Assembly: GCF_947491715.1 (NCBI RefSeq)
Contig: NZ_CANLKR010000011.1
Coordinates: 61,337 to 125,336, forward strand
Origin: an uncultured Shewanella sp.
GTDB lineage: Bacteria; Pseudomonadota; Gammaproteobacteria; Enterobacterales; Shewanellaceae
Direction of reading: 5' to 3'
Length of the DNA: 64,000 bases
Below the pieces are notes generated by a model. The model searched no databases, was not told the origin of the DNA, and saw only the letters and a program-made list of their open reading frames with translations. How positions within the stretch are numbered: the stretch's first letter is position 1; every line of letters begins with the position of its first letter. Of the stretch, positions 29,754 through 39,337 are shown piece after piece. Position numbers and translations under genes: made by a program.

Positions 29754-31418
29754 ATGTGTTCAATTTTTGCCATTTTAGATATTCACTCGAATGTGACTGC
29801 ACTTAGGCAAGTTGCCCTTGAAATGTCAAAACTACTTCGTCATCGCGGACCTGACTGGTCGGGCATTTACAACAGTGATAAAGCCATACTGGCCCACGAA
29901 CGTTTGGCCATTGTAGACATTGATAATGGCGCTCAGCCTTTGATCAGCCAAGATGGTAACCTCATATTGGCTGTTAATGGTGAAATCTATAACCATAAAG
30001 CACTAAAAACTGAACTAGGCAATAAATATCAGTATCAAACGCAATCAGACTGTGAAGTTATCTTAGCTCTCTATCAAGAATACGGTGTGGATTTTCTGGA
30101 TAAGCTCAACGGCATTTTCGCTTTCGTTCTCTATGACAAAGTAAAAGACAGTTACTTAATTGGCCGCGATCACATGGGCATTATTCCGCTCTATACTGGA
30201 CGAGATGCAGATGGACAATTTTATGTTGCCTCTGAAATGAAGGCCTTAATGCCTGTATGCAAAACAGTCGAAACATTTAAACCTGGCCATTACTTTTGCA
30301 GCGAACTGAGTAAGCCTGTGCAATATTACCAGCGTGATTGGCGTGAATTTTCTCAAGTGGCTGACAATGCCGCTAGTGTTGATGAGCTGCGCGATGCATT
30401 AGAAGGCGCTGTTAAACGTCAACTCATGTCTGATGTTCCCTATGGTGTATTGCTGTCAGGTGGACTTGACTCATCCGTTATTTCAGCCATTACGCAAACA
30501 TTTGCCAAGCGCCGTATTGAAAATAACAGTGAAACGAGCGCTTGGTGGCCTCAGCTGCACTCTTTTGCCGTTGGCCTTGAAGGCGCCCCCGATCTTATCG
30601 CCGCGAAAAAAGTCGCCGATGCCATTGGCACGATACACCATGAGATGACCTTTACCTTCCAAGATGGATTAGATGCTTTAACTGATGTCATATACCACTT
30701 AGAAACCTATGATGTCACCACCATCCGCGCCGCCACGCCCATGTATTTAATGGCAAGAAAGATTAAAGCTATGGGGATTAAAATGGTCTTATCCGGTGAA
30801 GGCGCCGATGAATTATTTGGTGGTTACCTGTATTTTCACAAAGCCCCCAATGCACAAGCATTCCATGAAGAACTCGTCAGAAAACTCGATAAACTGCATT
30901 TATATGATTGTTTGCGCGCCAATAAAGCCATGGCAGCTTGGGGCTTAGAAGCACGTGTGCCTTTCCTCGATAAAGAATTTATGGATGTGGCTATGCGCAT
31001 TAATCCAGAAGCAAAAATGTCAAAAGACGGACGCATTGAAAAGCATATTTTGCGTGAAGCTTTTGAGCATAAATTACCTGAGTCAGTTGCTTGGCGTCAA
31101 AAAGAACAATTCAGCGACGGTGTTGGTTATTCATGGATTGATGGACTTAAAGATCATGCACAGGCCCAAGTCAGCGATCAGCAACTCGCCAGTGCTGAAT
31201 TTAAATTTCCCCATAACACGCCAACGACAAAAGAAGCTTATTTCTATCGCTGCTTCTTTGAAACACACTTTCCATTACCAAGTGCCGCTGAGACTGTTCC
31301 AGGCGGTAAATCCGTTGCTTGCTCAACACCAGAAGCGCTAGCATGGGATGAAAGCTTGCAAAACATTGTCGATCCTTCTGGCCGCGCCGTTCAATCGGTC
31401 CATGATAAAGCCTATTAA
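29754..31418 (+). CDS. asnB: Asparagine synthetase B (glutamine-hydrolysing)
   Basis: This enzyme makes asparagine from aspartate, glutamine and ATP. The 554-aa protein has the class II amidotransferase Cys2 right after the initiator Met, LLRHRGPDWSG, and AVNGEIYNH. The synthetase domain has the pyrophosphatase loop LLSGGLDSSVISA, then LSGEGADELFGGY and LEARVPFLDKEFMD. The length matches E. coli AsnB (554). AGGAG precedes the ATG. It is a single-gene unit. Confidence 0.97.
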   Translation: MCSIFAILDIHSNVTALRQVALEMSKLLRHRGPDWSGIYNSDKAILAHERLAIVDIDNGAQPLISQDGNLILAVNGEIYNHKALKTELGNKYQYQTQSDCEVILALYQEYGVDFLDKLNGIFAFVLYDKVKDSYLIGRDHMGIIPLYTGRDADGQFYVASEMKALMPVCKTVETFKPGHYFCSELSKPVQYYQRDWREFSQVADNAASVDELRDALEGAVKRQLMSDVPYGVLLSGGLDSSVISAITQTFAKRRIENNSETSAWWPQLHSFAVGLEGAPDLIAAKKVADAIGTIHHEMTFTFQDGLDALTDVIYHLETYDVTTIRAATPMYLMARKIKAMGIKMVLSGEGADELFGGYLYFHKAPNAQAFHEELVRKLDKLHLYDCLRANKAMAAWGLEARVPFLDKEFMDVAMRINPEAKMSKDGRIEKHILREAFEHKLPESVAWRQKEQFSDGVGYSWIDGLKDHAQAQVSDQQLASAEFKFPHNTPTTKEAYFYRCFFETHFPLPSAAETVPGGKSVACSTPEALAWDESLQNIVDPSGRAVQSVHDKAY

Positions 31419-31436
31419 TTACTGCATACACTGAAA

Positions 31437-31482
31437 TAACGACTCACTGGGTTTATTGATAAAAATAACGGGTGAGTCGTTA
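31437..31482. terminator. Hairpin after asnB
   Basis: This perfect 11-bp inverted repeat TAACGACTCAC/GTGAGTCGTTA has a 24-nt loop and starts 19 nt after the asnB stop. It has no T tract. Confidence 0.45.
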
Positions 31483-31642
31483 ACGTCTTATTCAGTCACA
31501 GCACATACAACAAGAAATTAATATAAGCAATTGTATAAATTGATTATTTACCTGATTTAATCGAACAAGTTATAGTAAAAGACACATAAGGAAAAGCCCA
31601 TTAAAATAATGTGGCTAATGACAGCAAGACTTTAGGACATCC

Positions 31643-32446
31643 ATGCGTTTTTACAGCTTATTACTGATCTTATTCGTTTTATTGACCCAACAGAGTATAT
31701 GTGTCGCCACCATCAATCCCTTTCATATTCAACGGGGTGACATACTCATCAATAAAAATCACCACCAATGGTATATGGTTCACATCCTCGCATTAGAAAA
31801 AAATGAACAGCAGCAGATTATTGCCCACAGCATCATCTATCGAGCACAAGAGCACAAACCCACACTAGCGAGCCTGAATCAAAGTCTTATTGCCAACCAA
31901 CACGCTCAAGTGGATATCAATGATTTTAAAGAGTGGCACAAATTAACCCATAAAAATCCCTCATCCTATGACCTTAAAGGTTATATTCATTACCTTAAAC
32001 ATGCGCATTTTGAACGTTATGTGCATTTCACCGGACAAAATAAAGAAAAAATAATCACTCAGTCTATGGCCTTTGATCAAAAAGCCAATAAGGAAAAGCA
32101 GCGAGGTCATGTGAATAATGCTATCGATTTATACAAAAAAGCCATTGAACTCTATCCCAAAAATACCACAGCAATGGAACATTTAGCCTCCTTGTATATG
32201 GAAACTGATTTATATGAAGACGCATTAGTCTTATTTGAGTCATCCTTACACATTCATCCTGACAACAGCTCAGGGCTATTATTACTCGGCCAATGTCTAC
32301 TGAATATGGAACGTTTTTATCAAGCTAAACGGGTTTTTCAAGATGGGATCCATTTATTTCCAAAACAAAAAGAACTGTTTGTTCACTATCATCAATGTGC
32401 ATTGAAGAAGCAAAATAGCCGTCACCACTCGCCTATAATGTTGTAA
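31643..32446 (+). CDS. Secreted TPR-repeat protein
   Basis: This 267-aa protein has an N-terminal signal peptide (about 1-22, ending near SICVA). An unassigned N-terminal domain follows (about 25-140), then three tetratricopeptide repeats (about 145-250; AIDLYKKAIELYPKNTTAMEH, DALVLFESSLHIHPDNSSG, AKRVFQDGIHLFPKQKE). TPRs mediate protein contacts; a specific role cannot be given. It lies alone between asnB and the convergent acetoacetyl-CoA synthetase gene. Confidence 0.75.
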   Translation: MRFYSLLLILFVLLTQQSICVATINPFHIQRGDILINKNHHQWYMVHILALEKNEQQQIIAHSIIYRAQEHKPTLASLNQSLIANQHAQVDINDFKEWHKLTHKNPSSYDLKGYIHYLKHAHFERYVHFTGQNKEKIITQSMAFDQKANKEKQRGHVNNAIDLYKKAIELYPKNTTAMEHLASLYMETDLYEDALVLFESSLHIHPDNSSGLLLLGQCLLNMERFYQAKRVFQDGIHLFPKQKELFVHYHQCALKKQNSRHHSPIML

Positions 32447-32517
32447 GCTCCCTCTTTACACATCAACTCAACATCATTGATACTCATCTTAATGCTACCC
32501 ACTCCTTAGCAGCCACT

Positions 32518-34512
32518 TTAAGCCATTAATTCTGGTAAATCTTTAAATAGTGCAAGCGCTTCAGGATTCTTTAGCGCATCTGCATTATTCACAGGACGAT
32601 TATGAATGACATTTCTAACCGCAAGTTCAGCCATTTTTCCCGATATGGTTTTTGGAATATCAGCTACTTGAATTATCTTTGCTGGTACATGACGTTGAGT
32701 GGTATTTTCCTTAATGGTTTGTTTAATATTATCCATTAACACCGCGTTCAATGTCATGCCCTCCCGTAACACAACAAACAAAACAACACGCACATCGCCT
32801 TTCCACCCTTGCCCCACCACTATCGATTCTACAACCTCATCCACTTTTTCAACTTGACGATAGATTTCAGCCGTTCCTATTCGTACTCCACCAGGATTAA
32901 GTACCGCATCCGAACGGCCATAAATAATCACCCCAATTTGCGCTTCATGTTGCACTAACTCCGCATAATCCCCTTGAGCCCATATATTGTCATAACGAGA
33001 AAAATAAGCGTCATGATATTTATGATCCCCAGCATCATTCCAGAAATAGACTGGCATTGAAGGAAAAGGCTTTGTACATACTAATTCCCCCCTAGCACTT
33101 TTATCTTTAGGTCCTATTAATGACTTTCCTTGTGGATTAAGCACCTGCACCGACATCCCTAACCCAATACATTGCAACTCACCACGAAATACAGGCAAAA
33201 TAGGACAGCCAAGTGCGAAGCATGAAATAATATCAGTCCCCCCCGAAATGCTTGATAAACAAAGATCAGACTTGACCTCTTTATACACAAAATCAAAACT
33301 TTCATGTACTAAAGGAGAACCTGTCGATAATACCGTTTTCAGGTGAGGTAAATGATGGCTTCTCTTTGGCTTCACACCCGCTTTTTCAAGTGCCGAAATA
33401 TATTTGGCACTTGTCCCAAACACATTAATGTTTTCTTTTTCGGCAATATCCCAAAGTATTTCAGGATGTGGTGAAAATGGTGAGCCATCATATAAAATAA
33501 TCTTTGCTCCCGTCATTAAACTCGACACCAGCCAATTCCACATCATCCACCCACAAGTGGTATAGTAAAAAATAGTGCTGTTTTCAGTTAAATCAACATG
33601 AAATACTAATTCTTTATAATGCTGTAATAATGTTCCCCCCGTGTCATGCACAATACATTTAGGCACACCTGTCGTTCCAGAACTGTGCATAATATAAAGT
33701 GGATGTTCAAAAGAAACAGGAACAAAGGTCATTTCCTCATGCTCCAAAGCCTGTATATCTGAGTAAGAATGACTCTCCGCCTTAATGAGTGGTAGCTGTT
33801 TCTTTATCTCTGCTTGCGATAGCTGGTGATTAATATAGGGAACAACAACAAGGTGGCCGACACTATCAATATGAGGCAATATACGGTTAATTCGTTCAAG
33901 GTTATCTAATATCTTACCATTATAGATATAAGCATCTGTGGTAATAATAACCTTTGGGGCGATTTGCCCAAACCTGTCTAATACTCCTTGAAAACCAAAA
34001 TCAGGTGAACAACTTGACCAGACAGCTCCTAAGCTAGTAACAGCTAACATAGCAATAACTGTTTCGGCAATATTAGGCATGAAACCTGCCACTCTGTCTC
34101 CCTGCACTAAATTCTGTTTTTTTAACCAAGAACTCAACTTAGCAACTCGAGAATAAAGATCGGCATAGCTCAATGTTTGCAGCTTACCCCTTTCATCGTA
34201 ACTGACAATAGCCAGTTTATCATCTCGGCGCCTTAATAAGTTTTCAGAAAAATTGAGTGTTACCCCCTGAAACCAGCAAGCTTTCTCCATTTCTTGTGTA
34301 TGTTCAAGCACACGACTAAAGGGAGTGTAAATAACAAAGTCGCCATACTCCCACACATACTGCCAAAACAAGGTCGGTTGATTAATGGAAAACTCATAGA
34401 GTGACAAATAGCTGGAAAAGGAATACCCATTTTGATTTAAATAAGCCATAAATCCAATGAGATTAGACTGCTTAACTCTATCTTCTGAGGGGGTCCATAA
34501 TGGTATTTCCAT
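32518..34512 (-). CDS. Acetoacetyl-CoA synthetase
   Basis: This ANL-superfamily acid-CoA ligase of 664 aa activates acetoacetate with ATP and CoA. The ATP loop is MHSSGTTGVPKCIVHDTGG, followed by the family-typical CGWMMWNWLVSSL. The adenylate region is SISGGTDIISCF, the hinge GRSDAVLNPGGVRIGT, and the C-terminal catalytic Lys is in PKTISGKMAELA. The length (about 650-660) and the N-terminal extension separate it from Acs. It would feed ketone bodies or poly-hydroxybutyrate breakdown into acetyl-CoA. Confidence 0.92.
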   Translation of the reverse strand: MEIPLWTPSEDRVKQSNLIGFMAYLNQNGYSFSSYLSLYEFSINQPTLFWQYVWEYGDFVIYTPFSRVLEHTQEMEKACWFQGVTLNFSENLLRRRDDKLAIVSYDERGKLQTLSYADLYSRVAKLSSWLKKQNLVQGDRVAGFMPNIAETVIAMLAVTSLGAVWSSCSPDFGFQGVLDRFGQIAPKVIITTDAYIYNGKILDNLERINRILPHIDSVGHLVVVPYINHQLSQAEIKKQLPLIKAESHSYSDIQALEHEEMTFVPVSFEHPLYIMHSSGTTGVPKCIVHDTGGTLLQHYKELVFHVDLTENSTIFYYTTCGWMMWNWLVSSLMTGAKIILYDGSPFSPHPEILWDIAEKENINVFGTSAKYISALEKAGVKPKRSHHLPHLKTVLSTGSPLVHESFDFVYKEVKSDLCLSSISGGTDIISCFALGCPILPVFRGELQCIGLGMSVQVLNPQGKSLIGPKDKSARGELVCTKPFPSMPVYFWNDAGDHKYHDAYFSRYDNIWAQGDYAELVQHEAQIGVIIYGRSDAVLNPGGVRIGTAEIYRQVEKVDEVVESIVVGQGWKGDVRVVLFVVLREGMTLNAVLMDNIKQTIKENTTQRHVPAKIIQVADIPKTISGKMAELAVRNVIHNRPVNNADALKNPEALALFKDLPELMA

Positions 34513-34638
34513 AAGATTAATCCATTAATGGTCATTGCTTATATCAAATATTAGCGGGTGTTTATGGTAATTGCATAGTCCATTAATCCAACATTGAACC
34601 AATTATACATTCCCTATTGTGTATAAGCCCATTCCCCT

Positions 34639-35031
34639 TCAATCGACAAACTCATTACCAGCCAATGACCCTGATGATGACAACCTTGATATGTTGACAC
34701 CGATGATAATCAACATGCCACCTATTATCATATCCAATGTCATTGCCTCTTTCAAAAACAAAGCTGAAAAAATAAAAGTAACCGTTGCAGTCAACGTTGT
34801 CCACCAAAATACAAGACTTCTTATACCGCTCCTTATCGGTATCGCCTCGCATTTTAAGACATAATCCTAAACAAAAAGCCGCAATATAAAGCCTGATACA
34901 AGCAATAGCTATACCGCCTAAATCGACAGTCAAAAAACGAACAATCACACTGTGAGTGCCCCAAAAGAACACAACAATAGAGCCGTAAAAGACCCCCAAT
35001 AAAAAGATGACTCAGGCATATTGATATCCAT
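34639..35031 (-). pseudogene. Collapsed EamA/DMT-family transporter gene
   Basis: On the minus strand the 5' part encodes MDINMPESSF and then, after a frameshift, the start of an EamA transporter (GVFYGSIVVFFWGTHSVIVR, IACIRLYIAAFCLGLCLKM). After a second frame change it reads the end of the last EamA repeat (SLVFWWTTLTATVTFIFSAL, then TLDMIIGGMLIIIGVNISRL) and stops at TGA. About 170 central residues of a normal 290-300 aa protein are missing. It is a remnant made by internal deletion plus frameshifts, not a working transporter. Confidence 0.8.
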
Positions 35032-35149
35032 AGACAAAACACTCCATGAAAATAAGCTTATGTTCATTTATTACACTAACAAGTATGCATTAATATTAGC
35101 CACTCTCGTAACAATCAAGGAATGTTGACATTGCACTTGAGTATAAAAA

Positions 35150-35536
35150 CTAAAACTTAAACTCAATACGCGTCGTCACATAAACGGGCACAGCTAAGGG
35201 ATTCGTGTCTGCTTTTTTATACTGAATTTTACTCAATGCTTTCATGCCACTGTAATCCCAAAAACCTTCAGGCTCAGACTTTACTATCTCGGGGTTGAAC
35301 ACGTTACCATTCGAATCAATTAAATAACGAATTTCAACAAACCCTTCAGTATCTTTAGGGGGCATTCTTTTCGGTCCAATATTCATCCTAAAATAGTCGT
35401 TATCTTGAATCCAATATTGCGTTAACTCACTAACATCAATCACCTTCGGATTTTGATTTAATAAAATGTCAGGACTGCTTGAACAGGCAGATAGCAAGGA
35501 AAATACCGCCCCTGCCAAAATAAATCTTAACGTCAT
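35150..35536 (-). CDS. TonB C-terminal-like lipoprotein
   Basis: This small lipoprotein of 128 aa has lipobox LLSAC (Cys18). The mature part contains a TonB-type C-terminal fold signature (EGFVEIRYLIDSNGNVFNPE, IVKSEPEGFWDYSGMKALSK). It has no transmembrane anchor or Pro-rich region, so it is not a classical TonB. It may be an outer-membrane or periplasmic partner of unknown role. It stands alone beside the EamA remnant. Confidence 0.65.
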   Translation of the reverse strand: MTLRFILAGAVFSLLSACSSSPDILLNQNPKVIDVSELTQYWIQDNDYFRMNIGPKRMPPKDTEGFVEIRYLIDSNGNVFNPEIVKSEPEGFWDYSGMKALSKIQYKKADTNPLAVPVYVTTRIEFKF

Positions 35537-35886
35537 ATTATTCTTTTACTCTCCATTTCCCATTGAATGAATCCGATAACAATACACAAGCATATCAATT
35601 AGTCGTATGTTCAATAGTAAATATTATGTTTAAAAAATAATTTTATCCCTCAATTTTTTTAAACTCAACAACAACCAAGTATTACAAATGTAAATTACAC
35701 CATCATGCTATATGGATATAACCAGACAGCAATACAGGCCTTATGCTCTAACGACGGCGTAATAGTACTCAAACTGCACGCCACAAAATAAAAATAAATA
35801 TCTAAAAGTATTAGACTTTACCTATTGAGTTTATATCTAACATTAATGATAATGCGCGCCCCTAAATAAGCAATCACATATCAACC
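35537..35886. other. AT-rich gap, nothing recognised
   Basis: This 350-bp gap lies between two divergent genes. It is AT-rich and must contain their promoters. No hairpin, repeat or ORF worth reporting was found. Confidence 0.4.
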
Positions 35887-36615
35887 ATGCCACAAGCCAT
35901 TGAACTTATCGATAATCTCATCGCACACATAGCACAATTTCAAAGCGCCAGCACCACAACAACCGACTCAACATCACAGTCTCAGCACACTGCTCTTGAT
36001 ATTCAGCGCCGTATTAACGAATGCGAAGGGACCATAGCATTAACTCATTATGCTCCTGTCAGCACTGACTTAAACGAAAACAGCTTATCACTGGATGAGT
36101 CGTCCAACATCAGTAAAAAACTGGGTAAAATTGACAAACTCTATACGGAAGCAAAGGTTGATTATAATGTCGACATCCAAGAAACATGCTTAATCACCAG
36201 CCAGCAAGACATGCTGAAAAAAATGGACTTAGTTGATCACGATGGTGGCAAGACAAGTAAAACCAAATGGGTGATCAAAGACGGGCAATTATATGTTGCT
36301 AGCCATGCTCCTTGGCGACAACCCACCAACCCATCAAGTGATGATAAGAAAAAAATTCATCATCCTGAATTTAGCATCAACTCCTTCGACACCCTAAAAA
36401 ATGATATGGCACAAGGCGGTGTGTTTTGTGGTGGAGAGCTTAAGGTGAATGAAAACGGCAAAGTCATCTCATTTAACATCGACTGCAGTTACAGTAAGGA
36501 AGGCGGTAAAGGCGAATATAAGCAACAGGCAAAAGAAAATGGCTACGCCAGTTTACTGCATTTTAATCAATTAGGTTTGCTACCTGACAATTTAGACGAG
36601 TTAAGTATTGGTTAA
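35887..36615 (+). CDS. Hypothetical protein, 242 aa
   Basis: This gene was not recognised. The product is hydrophilic and has no signal peptide or membrane helix. A Ser/Thr/Gln-rich segment lies near residues 20-35. Central Lys/Asp-rich stretches follow, then a compact C-terminal part with VFCGGELKVNENGKVISFNI and NGYASLLHFNQLGLLPDNL. It contains four Cys. No convincing Shine-Dalgarno precedes the start, though the long open frame and its codon use look real. A 35-codon frame follows after 15 nt with a strong Shine-Dalgarno, suggesting a two-gene unit. Confidence 0.6.
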   Translation: MPQAIELIDNLIAHIAQFQSASTTTTDSTSQSQHTALDIQRRINECEGTIALTHYAPVSTDLNENSLSLDESSNISKKLGKIDKLYTEAKVDYNVDIQETCLITSQQDMLKKMDLVDHDGGKTSKTKWVIKDGQLYVASHAPWRQPTNPSSDDKKKIHHPEFSINSFDTLKNDMAQGGVFCGGELKVNENGKVISFNIDCSYSKEGGKGEYKQQAKENGYASLLHFNQLGLLPDNLDELSIG

Positions 36616-36630
36616 TAACAGAGGATTAAA

Positions 36631-36738
36631 ATGGGGGGATTTGAACTCTGCCCTGAGTGTGGCAGCCCCCTGAATATTACACATCGATCCACTATCGCTT
36701 TACTGAATATCATAAAGCACATCATTAAAACTCATTAA
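36631..36738 (+). CDS. Small ORF of 35 aa with a CxxC zinc-knuckle-like motif
   Basis: The frame starts MGGFELCPECGSPLN and ends with a basic, His-rich tail. AGAGGA lies at good spacing before the ATG, 15 nt after the previous stop. One CPEC pair is half of a zinc ribbon, so the product would need to dimerise or bind otherwise, or it is the start of a truncated zinc-ribbon gene. Its last 4 bases overlap the end of the convergent gene. Confidence 0.4.
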   Translation: MGGFELCPECGSPLNITHRSTIALLNIIKHIIKTH

Positions 36739-37157
36739 GCAGACCGCCAGTTTATTCGTGATAAGTATGAGCTGTTTTGACAAAACCACACAGTGACTAG
36801 AATATTATCTCGAATAACACGCTTACTTTGCTCTATAATTGCCCAATCTGTCATTTTAAAGGGTTGATCATTGAAATAGAGTTGCTTAACGAGTTGATCC
36901 AATTTGGTGAAGTGGATCTCCACCTTTTCAATCGTATCGGCATCGGTATCAATGACAAAACTCATCATGTTATTGCTGCGATGGTAAGTGATCACCCTTC
37001 CCTGCCATGAGCTGACCCAATCCCGAGGACAATCAACATATTCTGGTACGCTTAATCTCTCCGTTTGAGGATAAGTTTTAAATGAACATATGAATATGAT
37101 TAATATAAAGGTGATCCCTTGTACTCTACTCAATACGATATATTCTCTGAAAACCAT
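36735..37157 (-). CDS. Hypothetical membrane-anchored or secreted protein, 140 aa
   Basis: This gene was not recognised. An N-terminal hydrophobic segment (about 12-26, VQGITFILIIFICSF) is a signal anchor or signal peptide. The remaining 110 residues are soluble with several aromatic residues and three Cys. The start is uncertain: a GTG 12 codons upstream is possible, and neither start has a strong ribosome-binding site. It is next to the M43 protease gene, in the same direction, about 95 nt after it. Confidence 0.5.
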   Translation of the reverse strand: MVFREYIVLSRVQGITFILIIFICSFKTYPQTERLSVPEYVDCPRDWVSSWQGRVITYHRSNNMMSFVIDTDADTIEKVEIHFTKLDQLVKQLYFNDQPFKMTDWAIIEQSKRVIRDNILVTVWFCQNSSYLSRINWRSA

Positions 37158-37252
37158 TAAAGTATTTAACAATAAAATTGACAGCACTACCACCAGTGAT
37201 CTCTGCCAATTACCGTATGACTATCACTCAAAGAAAGACGATTAATCACACC

Positions 37253-38140
37253 TTATAGATTTCGATAAATAGAGCTGAGTTCATCTGCACGAATTGACTG
37301 ACCTTCACTGAATTCATACATACAAGCGTCATCAGTGTAATCCATAAAATTATTGATAGGATCCAGCCCTGCCGCTTTACTACCTCGAGTACAACTATCA
37401 CGATTCACCGGACAACCATAGGCGGCACTTCTTTCTGCTGGAGTATCACTCACAAAGTCACCAGACCCACGGCACCCGCCTTGAAAAGTATGATATAAGC
37501 CAAGCCAATGCCCCACTTCATGGGTACCTGTATCCCCTTCATTGTAGGGCGTCGCACTGCCATTAGGCAAAGATTCAAATAACACAACGACCCCATCATC
37601 AATCGGATCTGAGGCATAATCACTGGGGAAAGTCGCCCAACCTAATAAACCACCGCCATTATTAGTGTAAAAATTTAAATCAGAAGCATCTCCCTGACGT
37701 AAAGCTGTTTTCATTTGCCTTTCGGCACTGGAGCCGTAATCAGCATTAAACCAGGCATCATCTTGGCTCACATCGATTGAGACTAAATTAAAGGTAAAAG
37801 GTGTCGTACTATACGCACTATTGAGCACAGCGATTTGTGCATTAATATCAGCAATGGATACTTGGCCATTGTTATCACTGTCGGTAATAATATGCATATA
37901 AACATCGACAGGAACAGAGGCAATACTGCGAAGACTGTTGGCGCTTCTTGAGGCTTTTATTCGCAGTTCCTGAAAGTGTTTTTCCTTCATCATTGCTTCG
38001 TTATCACTAGGGTGTTTAGTGCCACAATAACGATCATAAGTTTTTTTTTCGACGTTATTAGTCGCCTTAGATTGAGCCAAAAAAGGTAATAACAAAAGGG
38101 GTAAGGCTGATATTACAAGAAGTATTTTATTAGACTTCAT
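37253..38140 (-). CDS. M43-family (pappalysin/cytophagalysin) zinc metalloprotease
   Basis: This secreted protease of 295 aa has a signal peptide ending near AQSKA. The zinc site HEVGHWLGLYHTF gives the extended HExxHxxGxxH motif, with the Met-turn in NNFMDYTDDAC. Paired Cys residues around both are typical of M43B. A short propeptide-like region (about 30-75) contains YCGTKHP. The start at MKSNKILL was chosen because AAGGAA precedes it; a start 11 codons upstream is less likely. It probably degrades environmental proteins. Confidence 0.85.
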   Translation of the reverse strand: MKSNKILLVISALPLLLLPFLAQSKATNNVEKKTYDRYCGTKHPSDNEAMMKEKHFQELRIKASRSANSLRSIASVPVDVYMHIITDSDNNGQVSIADINAQIAVLNSAYSTTPFTFNLVSIDVSQDDAWFNADYGSSAERQMKTALRQGDASDLNFYTNNGGGLLGWATFPSDYASDPIDDGVVVLFESLPNGSATPYNEGDTGTHEVGHWLGLYHTFQGGCRGSGDFVSDTPAERSAAYGCPVNRDSCTRGSKAAGLDPINNFMDYTDDACMYEFSEGQSIRADELSSIYRNL

Positions 38141-38567
38141 TAATAATTTCCTTATTAAGTGAATATTGTTCATAGGCGTGAATTTTTAGACAAAAATTTT
38201 TATATGTTAATTTCTAAACGTGAACTGTCCAAAAATATTTCAACACAGATATCACTTTATTAATTAATAATAACCATTAAACCCGAGTTAACATTAATCA
38301 TAAAGCTAAGATATATCCTAGAATGCAGTTTAAACTAAGTCAAACATTAGAACCTTCTAATCCTTGAATATTATGGGATTATTATTAGAGCATTAGCAGA
38401 ATATTATGTGACTACAACCTAACGCTTAATTATAAGTAACTAGAAACAATTAACCACCCACAATTAATCAACTAAAGTATTACAGTATATTTAAACGTAA
38501 AAAAACTCAAATAAACCCTCCCTTGAAAGTTAGACACAAAAAATAAGGAAAATAAGAAAATAAGGAA
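38141..38567. other. AT-rich gap upstream of the M43 gene
   Basis: This 427-bp, very AT-rich region contains many TTAA stretches. It would hold the M43 promoter. No ORF, terminator or repeat was recognised. Confidence 0.4.
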
Positions 38568-38869
38568 TTAAAAATATCTAAAAAAATTAAAGAAAATTAA
38601 ATAAATCAAATAAAGAATTAAATAATAAATGCCATCATCAGCAATATTGGCAAAGGGCAATCTTTTCAATTGCAGCCAAGCAAACCTTAAAGGAAGCCCC
38701 AAGAGCAATGTCACCATGATTGAAATCATAAGGTTACCTATCACCCCCCCCCTTTTACTTCATCTGCAAAAAATAGCAATGACCAAGATAAAGCTAAACA
38801 CCCCATCAGTACTACTAGGCCTATTCTGACTTGAATAATGTATTTTTTCTCGATTTTAAATTCTTGCAT
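38568..38869 (-). pseudogene. Small membrane-protein gene interrupted at a G9 tract
   Basis: A good ribosome-binding site (AAGGGA) and ATG at 38869 open the frame MQEFKIEKKYIIQVR. A first hydrophobic helix follows (GLVVLMGCLALSWSLLFF), then three Gly codons in a run of nine G (38744-38752) and a TGA stop after 45 codons. One extra G would continue the frame for about 55 residues with two more hydrophobic helices (NLMISIMVTLLLGLPLRFAW; YLILYLIYLIFF) to TAA at 38568. It is a frameshifted gene or a phase-variable one. Confidence 0.6.
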
Positions 38870-39337
38870 AAATCCCTTAAAGCCCAAGCGACTTCAATCA
38901 TAAAGCACATTAACAGCTGATTTAATTAGCTTATCAACAATACTCTTACAGGAATTTTATCATCATCTAAGACAACCACGACTTAAGATGCTCTCATCAA
39001 TAAGTCGCATTTGGGCCAGGTTCAAATATAGAAAAGTATTTTTAAATCTATACAGGAGTAAATAGCGCACTTCTACTGTAAACAAAGGACAAATACAAAA
39101 GTGCACACTTGTTAAGCCTGTCCTTTCTTTGCTTTCTTTCACTTCTTTATCTTCACTATGTAAAAAGTCAGTGTCAGTCAGCAGGTAAGTTCATGACTTC
39201 ACTCAACGGCAGCCTTAATAGTACTATTGATTGTGTTCATAAAGAATATTAGAGTCTAAATCATTATACCAAAGATAAGACCTGACTCTGTGTCTTTTCT
39301 TAAGTTTCAATTGAGTGATTGATACTATTGTTTCATA
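38870..39337. other. Gene-free region with dispersed repeat copy R1
   Basis: This 468-bp region has no credible gene. It contains the first copy of a dispersed repeat (39101-39209) and AT-rich flanks. Confidence 0.5.
39101..39209. repeat. Dispersed repeat copy R1
   Basis: It contains GTTAAGCCTGTCCT and, 60 bp later, GTCAGCAGGTAAGTTCATGA then CTTCACTCAACGG. The same blocks, in the same order and spacing, recur at 40197-40303 and 43416-43525. Confidence 0.7.

Noticed and set aside
34619..34864. Plus-strand open frame of 81 codons
   Set aside because: It is the antisense of the EamA remnant and has no coding features of its own.
38629..38829. Plus-strand open frame of 66 codons
   Set aside because: It is antisense to the frameshifted small membrane gene, which has the better start signal and hydrophobic pattern.
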